A stretch of 64,000 bases of DNA from Xanthomarina sp. F1114 (GCF_026410255.1 NZ_JAPMLL010000007.1:122508-186507), one strand, 5' to 3'; shown: positions 35,991-45,059, counted from the first letter of the stretch. Numbers and translations are program-made. The notes: a model not told the origin generated them from the letters alone.

Positions 35991-36025
35991 ATTAAAACCA
36001 AGTATAATTATTAAATTTTAAAACA

Positions 36026-36502
36026 ATGAATTTTTCAAAGAAAAGTCACGACCACAAAAACAACCATGTAATTGGTATGAGTAAAAAAGTGATTTTAAGT
36101 ATGGCTGTTGTGGCAGCTATCGGATTTACAAGCTGCAAAAACGAAGGAAAACAGGCAGCAGAAACAACTACTGAGGTATCCAGTGAATTGGCTATGACAG
36201 ATGTATCTTTTGGTGTAAGAGGCAATTGTGGCATGTGTAAGAAAACCATTGAAAAAGCCGCGAATGCAGTGGAAGGGGTTTCAAGTGCCAATTGGGATGT
36301 CGATAAAAAGAAAATCGATGTATCTTTTGATGACACTAAAACAGATGCCCAGGAAATTCATAATGCTATTGCAGCTTCTGGCTACGATACAGAAAAAGCA
36401 ACTGGCAACTTAGAAGCCTATGATAATTTACCTGGATGTTGCAAATACGATCACGATATGATGATGAATCAGTCAGGAGAAGTGAAAGCAGACGTACATT
36501 AA
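36026..36502 (+). CDS. HMA-domain lipoprotein (copper chaperone-like)
   Basis: A 158-residue exported protein with one heavy-metal-associated domain at about 62-130 (VSFGVRGNCGMCKKTIEKA, with the CxxC pair in NCGMCKK). A lipobox-like segment, AAIGFTSCKN, places the lipidated Cys at 38. The ATG at 36077 would put the signal peptide directly at the N-terminus (MSKKVILSMAVV) and is a good alternative start; the longer form adds 17 His- and Lys-rich residues. The tail adds LPGCCKYDHDMMM, likely further metal ligands. It is the last gene of the metal cluster, before a strong terminator, and probably hands metal to the pump or buffers it in the periplasm. Confidence 0.8.
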   Translation: MNFSKKSHDHKNNHVIGMSKKVILSMAVVAAIGFTSCKNEGKQAAETTTEVSSELAMTDVSFGVRGNCGMCKKTIEKAANAVEGVSSANWDVDKKKIDVSFDDTKTDAQEIHNAIAASGYDTEKATGNLEAYDNLPGCCKYDHDMMMNQSGEVKADVH

Positions 36503-36527
36503 ATTAAGGTATATTAGAGGTAATGAG

Positions 36528-36555
36528 GAGAGCTTTTTAAAGCTCTCTTTTTTTT
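36528..36555 (+). terminator. Strong terminator closing the metal-export cluster
   Basis: GAGAGCTTT (36528-36536) and AAAGCTCTC (36539-36547) form a 9-bp stem directly followed by eight T residues. Confidence 0.9.
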
Positions 36556-36747
36556 GCTTAGAAAGCTGATAAATTTCTGTTTTCACTAAAATTATTCACA
36601 TTCCATATATTATAAACCAGAATAAATTTAAGATTTCTTAAAGGAGATCTCGAAGCTAAATGATACCTTTTGAACATATAATTTATAACAAATCTAAAGG
36701 AAATTTTACTTATATTTAAGTTTCAATTTATTAAAAATCAATATATT

Positions 36748-37266
36748 ATGAGGTTTAAGAAAAAAATACGCACGCTTTTTTATAGTATTGGAATTCTATT
36801 GATGGTATTGGGACTTTATGCTTTTAAGTCGAATTCTGGAGTAGACAAAGAATACGTACTACAAACTCCTTGGGATAATTTAAAAGTCTTACCTCAAGAT
36901 ATTTCAAAGGATAGCTTAACACATTTAATGAAAAATTATTCTAAATCCCTTGGGGTAAACTGTAATCACTGTCATGTACCTAGTAAAGAAGATCCAACAG
37001 AATTAGATTTTTCAAGCGATGAGAAAATAGAGAAGGAAATTGCACGTGGGATGATAGTTATGACTAATGAAGTTAATGAAAAATATTTTCAACCTCACTT
37101 TCCTGATCCAAAACCCGCTCAGGTTCATGTGGTAAATTGTGTTATGTGTCACAGAGGAACAACTAATCCAGAAAAGTACTTATCTCAAATGGGAGAGATG
37201 TATAAAACATACCATCCAGATAGAGATAATAGGAAAGAGAAAATTCTGGAAAAAATGAAAAAATAA
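36748..37266 (+). CDS. Dihaem c-type cytochrome
   Basis: A 172-residue exported cytochrome. One N-terminal helix (about 8-25) serves as signal or anchor. Two haem-attachment motifs are present: CNHCH near 72-76 and CVMCH near 130-134. The layout resembles the tetrahaem reaction-centre cytochrome family (CytoC_RC), of which Bacteroidetes have short two-haem members of unknown partner. It is a single gene after the metal cluster and has no visible functional link to it. Confidence 0.85.
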   Translation: MRFKKKIRTLFYSIGILLMVLGLYAFKSNSGVDKEYVLQTPWDNLKVLPQDISKDSLTHLMKNYSKSLGVNCNHCHVPSKEDPTELDFSSDEKIEKEIARGMIVMTNEVNEKYFQPHFPDPKPAQVHVVNCVMCHRGTTNPEKYLSQMGEMYKTYHPDRDNRKEKILEKMKK

Positions 37267-37905
37267 GTATTCACAATTAACCTTTATCGAGGCAACTTCC
37301 AATTAATAAAGTGGCACCTTTTTATCGAAACTGTACATATTTGTAAATGTATCATCGTATTGAAATAGGCGATCCAACTATTTCTATTAAAAAACTAGCC
37401 TATAAATGAATGTTTAGATAAAGGTGAGACTTCAAATCCTTCACATTAATTTATTGTAAATCATTACCCACAAAAGTTTATAATTTAAGTGTTTTATTCA
37501 ATAAATCTCCTTATATTTGAGATATCATTAAGAATCACATATAGTGATAGCAACCTGTCCAATCAGACGAAGGTGCTAAGAAGATGAGCCTAGTTCTAGG
37601 AAAAATATGATTTACTCTTTTTTTTAAATATTTATCGATTTTTGTGTTTTTATAAATTAAAAACACAATAACAACATTGTCAGAGTTCAAAGGTTTCTAT
37701 AAAAAAACTCTATGTGCAAAATCTTGCATAGCATTTCTATGTGAAATTAAAACAAAATGAGCATAAGTAAATAATTATGGCAGAAAAACACACTTCCGTG
37801 AATTTTAGCTTTTTTACTAACTAAAGCTTTTTATTGTCAAGCTAATAAACCCAAATAAAAATAATTAATGTATAATTTTAAAACTAAATTAAATAAGAAC
37901 AATCT
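37267..37905. other. 640-base gap upstream of the nucleotidase gene
   Basis: AT-rich with no coding frame of note. It contains one clear structured element, the SAM-I-P3-like hairpin at 37548-37580, and a CCTAG/CTAGG hairpin just after it (37589-37600). The remaining sequence shows nothing recognisable. Confidence 0.5.
37548..37600 (+). promoter_or_regulatory. SAM-I riboswitch-like P3 hairpin, incomplete
   Basis: The segment reads AGCAACCT, then GTC, a 6-base loop, GAC, GA and AGGTGCTAA. The GCAACC...AGGTGCTAA pairing is the most conserved P3 part of SAM-I riboswitches. The expected 5' half (AAGAG...GGAGGGA...GGCCC) is not found upstream, and the next gene is a nucleotidase, not a methionine gene. 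It may be a degenerate or divergent riboswitch, or chance. Confidence 0.3.
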
Positions 37906-38706
37906 ATGAAAACATTAACCCTTGAAAAAATTTTAAGTAATTATAAAGTATACTTAACCGATCCTGAAATTAACGAACTTGAAAAAATGAAATTAACCTC
38001 ACCCAACCTTTCAGCAGAAAGCTTAAAACTTGCCTTGTTTGGTGAAGAATGGAATTTTATGACTGCCGATAAATACAATCCTTGGTCGCAAGATTACATA
38101 AACCGAATAAATAGGAAAAGAAAAGCTTTTGGTATAAGCCCAGTAGATAATAACTGCTTTTCTCGAGACAATTCCTCCGATCTATTTTGTAAAGAAGTGG
38201 TACTAGAAACCAAAAGGCAGAAAGCGGATTTAGACCAAAAAAGAAAAAATAAGAAGCACATTGTTTTTGTGGATATGGATAATGTATTGGTAAACTTTCA
38301 ATCTGGTATTGATAGGATTTCTGAAGAAGATAAAGAAAAATATGAAGGCGATCTAGATGATGTTCCAGGTATTTTTTCCTTGATGGATCCTATAGAAGGA
38401 GCTATAGATGCTTATGAATGGCTAAATGAAAACTTTGATACCTATATATTATCTACTGCACCTTGGGACAATCCTTCTGCCTGGCAAGACAAGTTACATT
38501 GGGTTAAAAAGCACTTACCAGATTCAGCCTATAAAAGATTGATTCTTTCACACAACAAACATTTGGCTAAAGGAGATTTCCTAATCGATGACCGTACGGC
38601 AAATGGGGCAGGAGAATTTCATGGTAAACACGTTCATTTTGCTAATAAGGAAGCAGGTTATCCTGGTTGGAAAGAGGTGATTGATTACATGAAAACATTT
38701 GCTTAA
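37906..38706 (+). CDS. HAD-family 5'(3')-deoxyribonucleotidase (NT5C type) with extra N-terminal domain
   Basis: A 266-residue phosphatase. The catalytic HAD motif is FVDMDNVLVNF with nucleophile D123 and general acid D125. Further motifs are LSTAPWDNPSAWQDKLHWVKKHLP and the acidic FLIDDRTANGAGEFHG near 228-243, as in NT5C-type nucleotidases that dephosphorylate deoxynucleoside monophosphates. About 115 residues precede the catalytic domain, while the family is normally 170-200 residues long. This leading part (EEWNFMTADKYNPW, INRKRKAFGI) is unassigned. It forms a single-gene unit with a strong terminator. Confidence 0.8.
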   Translation: MKTLTLEKILSNYKVYLTDPEINELEKMKLTSPNLSAESLKLALFGEEWNFMTADKYNPWSQDYINRINRKRKAFGISPVDNNCFSRDNSSDLFCKEVVLETKRQKADLDQKRKNKKHIVFVDMDNVLVNFQSGIDRISEEDKEKYEGDLDDVPGIFSLMDPIEGAIDAYEWLNENFDTYILSTAPWDNPSAWQDKLHWVKKHLPDSAYKRLILSHNKHLAKGDFLIDDRTANGAGEFHGKHVHFANKEAGYPGWKEVIDYMKTFA

Positions 38707-38803
38707 TTCTAAAGTTTATAGAAGAATGCCTTCAGGTAAAATGGAGATTATGTCTAGTCCTAAATAACCGATACAGATTATTAAAGGATTAAATTTATTA
38801 ATT

Positions 38804-38838
38804 AAAGCTGAATAATCACGTGATTGTTCAGCTTTTTT
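38804..38838 (+). terminator. Strong terminator after the nucleotidase gene
   Basis: AAAGCTGAA, a T/G wobble and AATCAC pair with GTGATT and TTCAGCTTT, giving a stem of about 16 bp around a minimal loop. T residues run to 38838. Confidence 0.85.
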
Positions 38839-38875
38839 GATTTGTATGTCTTAGGTTTCACTTTATTTTGATTGT

Positions 38876-39196
38876 GCATTTGTAATATAAAAGAAGAGCT
38901 TTTACTTCAAATAGAAATATATGTAGCAGAACTGTTAAATAAAACAACTCCCGTCTACAAATTATTATCATAATGCTATTCATACCAGGCGTGTGGTAGC
39001 TAACGCTAAAGAATTAGCAGGCTTGGAAGCTTGCACGGAGCAGGAAACCTTTGCCTTATTGGTAGCAGCATGGTTACATGATACAGGTTATATTCATACA
39101 GACATTGGGCTAAATTGGAAGGAATTATTAAAGATGCAGATTGTGGCCATTGAAAGTGGGATGACTACTTTGTTTAAAGCCGAAAGCTACAGTTAA
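38876..39196 (+). pseudogene. Decayed partial copy of the HD-PycTM gene
   Basis: About 275 bases (38876-39150) are nearly identical to the start of the intact gene at 45335. The start codon is ATA (38887-38889) instead of ATG, one A has been gained in the AAATAAAACAAC run (a frameshift), and 120 bp matching 45560-45679 are missing, with one further base lost at the joint. The deletion ends share GCAT in the intact copy, so it probably arose by slippage or recombination. After GTGGCCAT the similarity ends. A 67-codon remnant frame ends at 39196 and overlaps the stop of the K+ channel gene. It cannot make the HD protein. Confidence 0.88.
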
Positions 39197-40899
39197 CTAT
39201 TATTTACGAAAATATCATTGAATTTCTCTCTCATTTCAATATTGCCTAATAGGATAATTTCGACATCTTTAGACATGATGCTATCTGCTGAAAGCATGGT
39301 GGTTACTTCAGAGTTTTTCTTTAAAGCAATAACTGAGATTCCTGTTTTGGCACCTATACCAGATTCTCCTAAAGATTTATTTATAAGTGAGGGTGGTACT
39401 GGAATACTAAATAAATTAATTCCTTCGCCAAGTATATTTAGTTCTTGTCCTTTAGAGATAGATAAAACTGCTTCCGATCCTAAAGTAGCATAACTTAATA
39501 CAAAATTGGCTCCAGCTCGATGCATGATATCCATATTTTGAGCTTCAGAGATACGGCTTACAATTCTTACTTTTTTGTTTAATTTACGACAATAAGATGC
39601 TAAATGGATGTTCATAGCATCGTCATGTGTAGAAAGTAATACAGCTGGTGCTTCCATGATTCCAGCTTCTTTTAAGAGCTCGTAATCTGATGCTGTTCCA
39701 ATAAAAACATTGTTACAAAAAGGCTTTACTTTTTTACATAGTTCTTCTTCTTTATCAATTAAATTTACAGAAACACCATTTTTGTATAAAGATTGCGCAG
39801 CTGCCGACCCCACTTTACCTCCTCCAATAAGTAAAACCGGATTGGGGTTACTGGGAATAGGGTAAAAAAGCTCATCCATGTTGTCCAGTTGTTTTTTGTT
39901 TCCAATAACTACCATAACTGTGTCGTGAGTCAAGGTTTCATTTCCATTTATAGGCTCTAATCTACCCCGATTCCAAAAACCTACAATACTAACCCCGTAT
40001 TTTTCTCTTAACTTTGTTTCACGTACTGTTTTAGTTATTAAATTAGTATGGAGAACAGGCAATTCCGCAATTAATAAGTCTTCATATTGTCCTATAGGTT
40101 TAGATTTGGCACTTTGGGTATTTATCCTATTAGCCAATTGTTCGCCAAGCCATCTTTTAACTGGTAAAACAAAATTAGCACCACTTAGTTCTTGTACATC
40201 TATCGTTTCGTCATCTGAAGCTAAAGCAACAATAGTAATATCGGGTGCAAGGCTTTGAATGATAAGAATAATCTTTGTGTTTAGTATGTCGTCTCTATTA
40301 ATTAAAACCAATTTGGCTTCTTTAACATTCGCATTGAGATACGTATCCTTGTTGTCCAATTTACCCAATATTACAGGAATATCGTCTTCATATTTTTTAA
40401 GGGCTTTCTCTGGATCTTTTTCAATAATATAATAAGGTGTTTGGTCTTGTTTTAAACGCTCAGTTAGATCTCTTGATATAGCATCATAAGCACATATTAG
40501 AATATGATTTTTTGTTCCCGTTGGAACACTTCTTGGAACTCTATTTTTTTTCCTCGACTCTAAAAGTGGAACATAAAAATGTCTAATAAAAGCAAAAGGT
40601 AAAAAAATAAGCAACATAAAAATTCCAGAAAGTAAGACTACTATGCTGAAAAAACGCCCGATATCTGAAGCAAATGTAATATCACCAAAGCCTAAGGTGC
40701 TCATAACGGTTAGCGTCCAATATAGACCCGTAATCCAAGAGTGGTTCTGGCCTTCTATCTCCATAATAAAATGGAAAAGAACAGAGAAAACGATGACGAC
40801 AACTCCTAAAACAATTAAATATTTAAGGAGAATCTTAGAGTTTCTCTTAAAGTCTCTGTCACTTAAATAAAAGGCTAATTGACTGCCAACAAATTTCAT
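39193..40899 (-). CDS. Kch-type potassium channel with two RCK/TrkA regulatory units
   Basis: A 568-residue membrane protein. Two membrane helices (about 24-45 and 82-108) flank a pore loop with the K+ selectivity filter T68-L-G-F-G-D73. Two cytoplasmic units follow, each a TrkA-N Rossmann domain plus a TrkA-C part: the first starts at ILICAYDAISRDL (about 132), the second at VLLIGGGKVGSAAAQSL (about 354). Such tandem units form the gating ring of ligand-controlled K+ channels. It is a single gene, tail to tail with the pseudogene, whose stop codon it overlaps. Confidence 0.9.
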   Translation of the reverse strand: MKFVGSQLAFYLSDRDFKRNSKILLKYLIVLGVVVIVFSVLFHFIMEIEGQNHSWITGLYWTLTVMSTLGFGDITFASDIGRFFSIVVLLSGIFMLLIFLPFAFIRHFYVPLLESRKKNRVPRSVPTGTKNHILICAYDAISRDLTERLKQDQTPYYIIEKDPEKALKKYEDDIPVILGKLDNKDTYLNANVKEAKLVLINRDDILNTKIILIIQSLAPDITIVALASDDETIDVQELSGANFVLPVKRWLGEQLANRINTQSAKSKPIGQYEDLLIAELPVLHTNLITKTVRETKLREKYGVSIVGFWNRGRLEPINGNETLTHDTVMVVIGNKKQLDNMDELFYPIPSNPNPVLLIGGGKVGSAAAQSLYKNGVSVNLIDKEEELCKKVKPFCNNVFIGTASDYELLKEAGIMEAPAVLLSTHDDAMNIHLASYCRKLNKKVRIVSRISEAQNMDIMHRAGANFVLSYATLGSEAVLSISKGQELNILGEGINLFSIPVPPSLINKSLGESGIGAKTGISVIALKKNSEVTTMLSADSIMSKDVEIILLGNIEMREKFNDIFVNNS

Positions 40900-41175
40900 G
40901 AATTCTTGTTTTTAAAATCGTGTTTACAATTTGGTCATTAAATATCTTTCTTACAAATAATTGTTAGTAAATGTTTTTAAATGATTAATATTTTATTAAC
41001 AAACAGCTTATAAGTCAAGTCCAAAAATTATAAATATAGTTTTTTTAGGAGTGGACAAAAGTTTGAATCTATTTTAGTGTCAATTTAAGGTATAAATCAG
41101 ATCTCGTCCTAAATAAATTTCTCAAGACAACTCACATTTAAAAAATATTTAATTTTTCTTTTTAGTATTGCCCAA

Positions 41176-41193
41176 TCCCGATAGCTATCGGGA
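41176..41193. repeat. Perfect 18-bp palindrome TCCCGATAGCTATCGGGA
   Basis: A perfect self-complementary 18-mer of a kind scattered through flavobacterial intergenic regions. A copy with one mismatch in the central 16 bases lies inside cusA at 26029-26044. Confidence 0.75.
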
Positions 41194-41288
41194 GAAACAT
41201 ATCCACCTGAATTACATCGTCGGGCAGGAAAATGTAGGCTGACGAACCTCATCTAAAAAATCATGGCTAATTCAAGATTTTGTTTACT

Positions 41289-41317
41289 TAAACCCGTCTG
41301 CCGGTCGGGCAGGTTTT
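41289..41317. repeat. GC-rich hairpin repeat (CTGCC-GGTCG-GGCAG)
   Basis: CTGCC (41298-41302) pairs with GGCAG (41308-41312), with outer AAAC/GTTT arms. The CGGTCGGGCAGG core resembles another frequent flavobacterial repeat. A half copy, CGTCGGGCAGGA, lies about 75 bases upstream. Confidence 0.55.
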
Positions 41318-41610
41318 ACGATAAATCTTCGATAGGCCGAAATTGGGCATTTCTAAAAACAAACCATCTCAAATTAAAACTCGTAAAACTAACGAATACA
41401 ATACATTAGAATTGAAAAATATAACTGTTTAGGACGTTCTGGATTTAAATAATGTAATATAATGACATTTGTTTGAGTTCGAGCAACTTTTTTAACCATA
41501 ATCCAGCTTGTTTGATGGCATTACACGAATAAGTTGCCTTTTAAGGATGTTTTTTTTAACATTTTAATGAAGCAGGTTTTTTGTCTAATTATGACACTCT
41601 TTAATTTTAT

Positions 41611-43092
41611 CTATATAGAGTTTTTTACCTCCCAATACGCTTCGGCAAGTAGTGTTATAGCAGTCTCCATTTCGTGTAGGTTAAGATGTGCAAATCCAAG
41701 TCTTAGAGCTGTAATAGATTGGTTTTGGTATAGACAAATACTTGGAATAAAGAGTCCTTTTTTACCTGCTGCTTTTTGTAAAAGAGTTAGTGAGAACACC
41801 TCTTTAAAAGCTATCCAAAAGGCCAGACCTGAGGTTGGTGTTCTAAAATCGATTTGATTTTTAAAATTTATTTGAAGTAATTGAGCAAACATATCTCTGC
41901 GTTCGGCAATTATTTTTTTAGATTTTCTTAGATATCGATGAATATCTCCTTGATGAATAAGTTCTCCCAAAGCTTTATCCATCATAATATCTGGTTTGCC
42001 AAAAATATTCAAGTATTTTGCACCTTCTTGCAACAAGTCTTTAGGAGCAATGATAAAATTTCGTTGAAACCCTGGATTTAAAAACCGTCCAAAAGCACCG
42101 ACATAAATAACCCGATGTCCACCATTTTTTCGAAATAAAGAGTCCTGTTTGTTTTTATTTAATGAAAATTCAAAATCGCTATCATCTTCAATAATAATAA
42201 AATTGTACTGTTCTGCTAAAAAGAGTAAATGCAACTTTCGTTCTTCAGAGAGCTTTACGGTTGTTGGATAATGACACCTGGGATTGAGGTATACAAAACG
42301 AATGTCGCCAGGATTAAAGTTTTTCTCTATATAATTAGTATCCATGCCGTCTGTATCTACGGGAATAGTTTTCATTTTGGCACCAGCTTGATTATAAATC
42401 ATATTGGGTAAAAAATAGCTAAGTTCTTCGACTAAAACGACACTTCCTGTATGTATAAGCAAACGCGCTAAGATGGAATGTACTTGCTCGAATCCTGCCA
42501 TAGGTAGTACAAAACCTTTTAAAAGGTGGAATCCTCGGGTAACATTTAGAAAATATCGTAGTTGATCTCTAAAATATAAATTACCATCAATCGTTTTTGA
42601 TACAAAACCCGATGGTTTTTTTCTTTTTATTGCCGATGTATAAAAACGTACCAATTCTTCCAATTTCATAATCCGAAAATCAGGTGTCCCATCGGTAAAA
42701 CAATAGGTTCCTAGATTTTCTTCTAAAGCTGTGTCCAGAATAAATTCTTTTCTATAATAAAAAGAGGCCTTTTCTGGAGGGTGTTTAAAGCCTTGATTTT
42801 TTTCGGCAGCATTAGTAGATTGTTCAGGGTTTTTTACAAAAGTTCCAATATTGGGAACTGCTTCTACCCAGCCTTGATCTTGCAATTCTTCTAAGGCAGC
42901 TACTATAGTTTTTCTGTGAAGCTGTAATTCTTTAGCTATTAACCTACTGCCAGGAAGCTGGTCTCCTTCCTCTAAAAGATTGCTTTTTACAGCATTAATA
43001 AACTGGTAAACAACTTGTAAATAGATGGCATCTTTTTTACGACGATCTATTTTTACAAAAGAGTGAAAAGGAATATCTACTGGACTACTCAT
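41611..43092 (-). CDS. MocR/GntR-type regulator with an aminotransferase-like domain lacking the PLP lysine
   Basis: A 493-residue transcription factor. Residues about 15-90 form a GntR winged helix (LEEGDQLPGSRLIAKELQLHRKTIVAALEELQDQGWVEAV), and the rest is an aminotransferase class I fold as in MocR/PdxR regulators. In this family the cofactor lysine sits in the block YIGTFSKxLFPGLRLGY; here the block is YVGAFGRFLNPGFQRNF, with R336 (codon CGG) in place of the lysine. It therefore should not form a Schiff base with pyridoxal phosphate. It might sense another ligand, bind PLP non-covalently, or be constitutive. It is divergent from a TonB receptor gene 83 bases away, its likely target. A TAGCTTTG box lies at 43119-43112. 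Confidence 0.85.
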   Translation of the reverse strand: MSSPVDIPFHSFVKIDRRKKDAIYLQVVYQFINAVKSNLLEEGDQLPGSRLIAKELQLHRKTIVAALEELQDQGWVEAVPNIGTFVKNPEQSTNAAEKNQGFKHPPEKASFYYRKEFILDTALEENLGTYCFTDGTPDFRIMKLEELVRFYTSAIKRKKPSGFVSKTIDGNLYFRDQLRYFLNVTRGFHLLKGFVLPMAGFEQVHSILARLLIHTGSVVLVEELSYFLPNMIYNQAGAKMKTIPVDTDGMDTNYIEKNFNPGDIRFVYLNPRCHYPTTVKLSEERKLHLLFLAEQYNFIIIEDDSDFEFSLNKNKQDSLFRKNGGHRVIYVGAFGRFLNPGFQRNFIIAPKDLLQEGAKYLNIFGKPDIMMDKALGELIHQGDIHRYLRKSKKIIAERRDMFAQLLQINFKNQIDFRTPTSGLAFWIAFKEVFSLTLLQKAAGKKGLFIPSICLYQNQSITALRLGFAHLNLHEMETAITLLAEAYWEVKNSI

Positions 43093-43111
43093 TATTTATA
43101 TATCGGACTAT

Positions 43112-43119
43112 CAAAGCTA
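43112..43119 (-). promoter_or_regulatory. Possible -7 element of the MocR-type gene
   Basis: TAGCTTTG on the minus strand fits TAnnTTTG and lies 20 bases before the start codon at 43092. The intergenic region is only 83 bases, so both divergent promoters and any operator must overlap here. Confidence 0.35.
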
Positions 43120-43175
43120 CAGTTTTTATACAAATATTTGCACATCAATTTAAGTAATTCCTTAAATAAATATTT

Positions 43176-45059
43176 ATGAAAAACAAACTAGTCGTTTTAG
43201 GACTATTGGCTGTAATTCCTGTGTTAGCACAACAAAAAGATGTGTCCCCTCATTTAAAAAGTGAGAATACTGCCTTAGAAGAGGTAATTATTCAAGGAAA
43301 CCGGTTGCATATTCCTTTTAGTGAAGCAACGCGAGATGTTCAAGTAATTACCCAAAAGCAAATACAAGCTTTACCTGTAAAATCTCTTAACGAAGTGTTG
43401 ACTTTTATTGGTGGAGTAGATATTAGGCAACGTGGTCCATTTGGAACACAAACAGATATTTCTATTGATGGTGGCACTTCAGAGCAAACCTTGGTGCTTA
43501 TTAACGGTGTAAAAATGATAGATTCGCAAACGGCTCATAATATGATGAATATTCCAGTTCCTTTAAATGCTGTAGATCGTATTGAAATTATCCGAGGAGC
43601 TGCTGCAAGAATATATGGAATTAATGCGCTTACTGGTGCTGTTAATATAGTAACCAAAAAAGGAAATACCTCTTCGGTGTCTGCAGATGCTCAAGGTGGA
43701 AGCTCTTTTAAGTCTAAAGATGAAGGTGATGGTTCAGGAATATACGGTGGTGGCTCTATGGCATTAACAGGTATTTTCGGAACCGATAAACAGAGTCAGC
43801 TTTTTTCGGTGTCTCAAAGTGTTTATAACGGTCAGCGTTATAATTCGGCATCAAAAAACACGCGTATTTTTTATAATGGACATTATAATTTTAACTACAA
43901 TAATAGTATTCAAGCTATGGCAGGTTATGCAAACAGTAAGTTTGGCGCCAATGGTTTTTACGCTGCTCCTGGCGATATTAATTCGGAAGAACTTGTGGAG
44001 TCTTCCATTTTTAGTCTGTCTTCAAAACATAGGTGGGGAAGCTTTACCATTTCTCCTAGAATTAGCAATCGCTACGGCCAGGACGATTATCGCTATTTCA
44101 AAGACGATTTGAGTAAAGGCCGCTCTTTACATGACACCAATGCCTTAATGCTAGAATTAAATTCTAATCTTAAAACCAAAATAGGAAGCTTTGGTTTTGG
44201 TTGGGAATCGCGATTGGAAAAAATTAATAGCTCTAATATAGGAAATCATAAACGTAATAATCACGGAGCTTATGTCGAATTTAAAACTAATATAAGTGAT
44301 AAATTATATGGATCGGTAGGAGCTTATGCGAATTATAATTCTGATTTTGGCTGGCAAATATATCCAGGTATCGACTTAGCTTACCTGTTTAATAGTCATT
44401 GGAAAGTTTCTATGAATTTGGGATCTGGACAACGCATTCCTTCATTTACAGATTTATACCTAGATCAACGTCCAGGAAATATCGGGAATGCTTTACTTGA
44501 ACCAGAAAATGCTTGGAATTACGAAACAAATATGCAATATAAAAAAGGAGTTACTCAGATTAAAATAGGTTATTTTTATCGACAGATATCCGATTTTATT
44601 GATTGGGTGCGAGACGATTCTTCTGAACCCTATTCTCCAGTTAATTTAGGAAATAATACCATGCAGGGTATTTATGGACGTTTACAACAGCGTTTTAATC
44701 TAAAAGATAAGCAATCTATTGGATATCAGGTGAGCTATAATTATTTGCAACCTTCGTTGGATACTTCAAATAATTTGCAGTCTAAATATGTATTAGAATC
44801 TTTAAAGCATCAGTTTATTGCAGGTATTCATTATCAAACAAATGACTTTTCTTTTCAAATAAAAAACAGATGGTTAAAGCGTGAACTTGCCAATGCTTAT
44901 AATATTACCGATATACGCTTAAATTACCAAATAAAATCTGTTTGTTTGTATGCAGAGGTTACTAATTTGTTTGATGCAACATACCAAGAAGCAGGCACTG
45001 TACCCATGCCTTCACGTTGGTTTAGTTTAGGACTCATCTATCAATGGAAACAGAAGTAA
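43176..45059 (+). CDS. TonB-dependent outer-membrane receptor
   Basis: A 627-residue outer-membrane transporter. A signal peptide ends near VLAQQKD; the TonB box region follows (ALEEVIIQGNR), then the plug domain (VQVITQKQIQALPVKSLNEVL, INGVKMIDSQTAHN, VDRIEIIRGAAARIYGINALTGAVNIVTKKG). The remainder is a 22-strand barrel ending in a short LGLIYQWKQK strand. The size fits BtuB-like or siderophore/small-molecule receptors, not SusC-type glycan importers; the ligand is unknown. The divergent MocR-type regulator suggests that a cofactor or amine-like compound controls it, which is inference. Confidence 0.9.
   Translation: MKNKLVVLGLLAVIPVLAQQKDVSPHLKSENTALEEVIIQGNRLHIPFSEATRDVQVITQKQIQALPVKSLNEVLTFIGGVDIRQRGPFGTQTDISIDGGTSEQTLVLINGVKMIDSQTAHNMMNIPVPLNAVDRIEIIRGAAARIYGINALTGAVNIVTKKGNTSSVSADAQGGSSFKSKDEGDGSGIYGGGSMALTGIFGTDKQSQLFSVSQSVYNGQRYNSASKNTRIFYNGHYNFNYNNSIQAMAGYANSKFGANGFYAAPGDINSEELVESSIFSLSSKHRWGSFTISPRISNRYGQDDYRYFKDDLSKGRSLHDTNALMLELNSNLKTKIGSFGFGWESRLEKINSSNIGNHKRNNHGAYVEFKTNISDKLYGSVGAYANYNSDFGWQIYPGIDLAYLFNSHWKVSMNLGSGQRIPSFTDLYLDQRPGNIGNALLEPENAWNYETNMQYKKGVTQIKIGYFYRQISDFIDWVRDDSSEPYSPVNLGNNTMQGIYGRLQQRFNLKDKQSIGYQVSYNYLQPSLDTSNNLQSKYVLESLKHQFIAGIHYQTNDFSFQIKNRWLKRELANAYNITDIRLNYQIKSVCLYAEVTNLFDATYQEAGTVPMPSRWFSLGLIYQWKQK

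Larger units (their letters stand above)
40900..41610. other. 700-base gap with a cluster of palindromic repeats
   Basis: No gene seen. 40900-41150 is plain AT-rich DNA. 41160-41340 contains several GC-rich interspersed-repeat pieces: the perfect palindrome at 41176-41193, a CGTCGGGCAGGA piece near 41219 and the hairpin at 41289-41317. After this the sequence is AT-rich again up to the MocR-type gene. Confidence 0.55.

Noticed and set aside
38993..39196. Independent small HD-domain gene
   Set aside because: Comparison with the intact gene at 45335 shows lost start, frameshift and a 120-bp deletion, so it is a pseudogene remnant.
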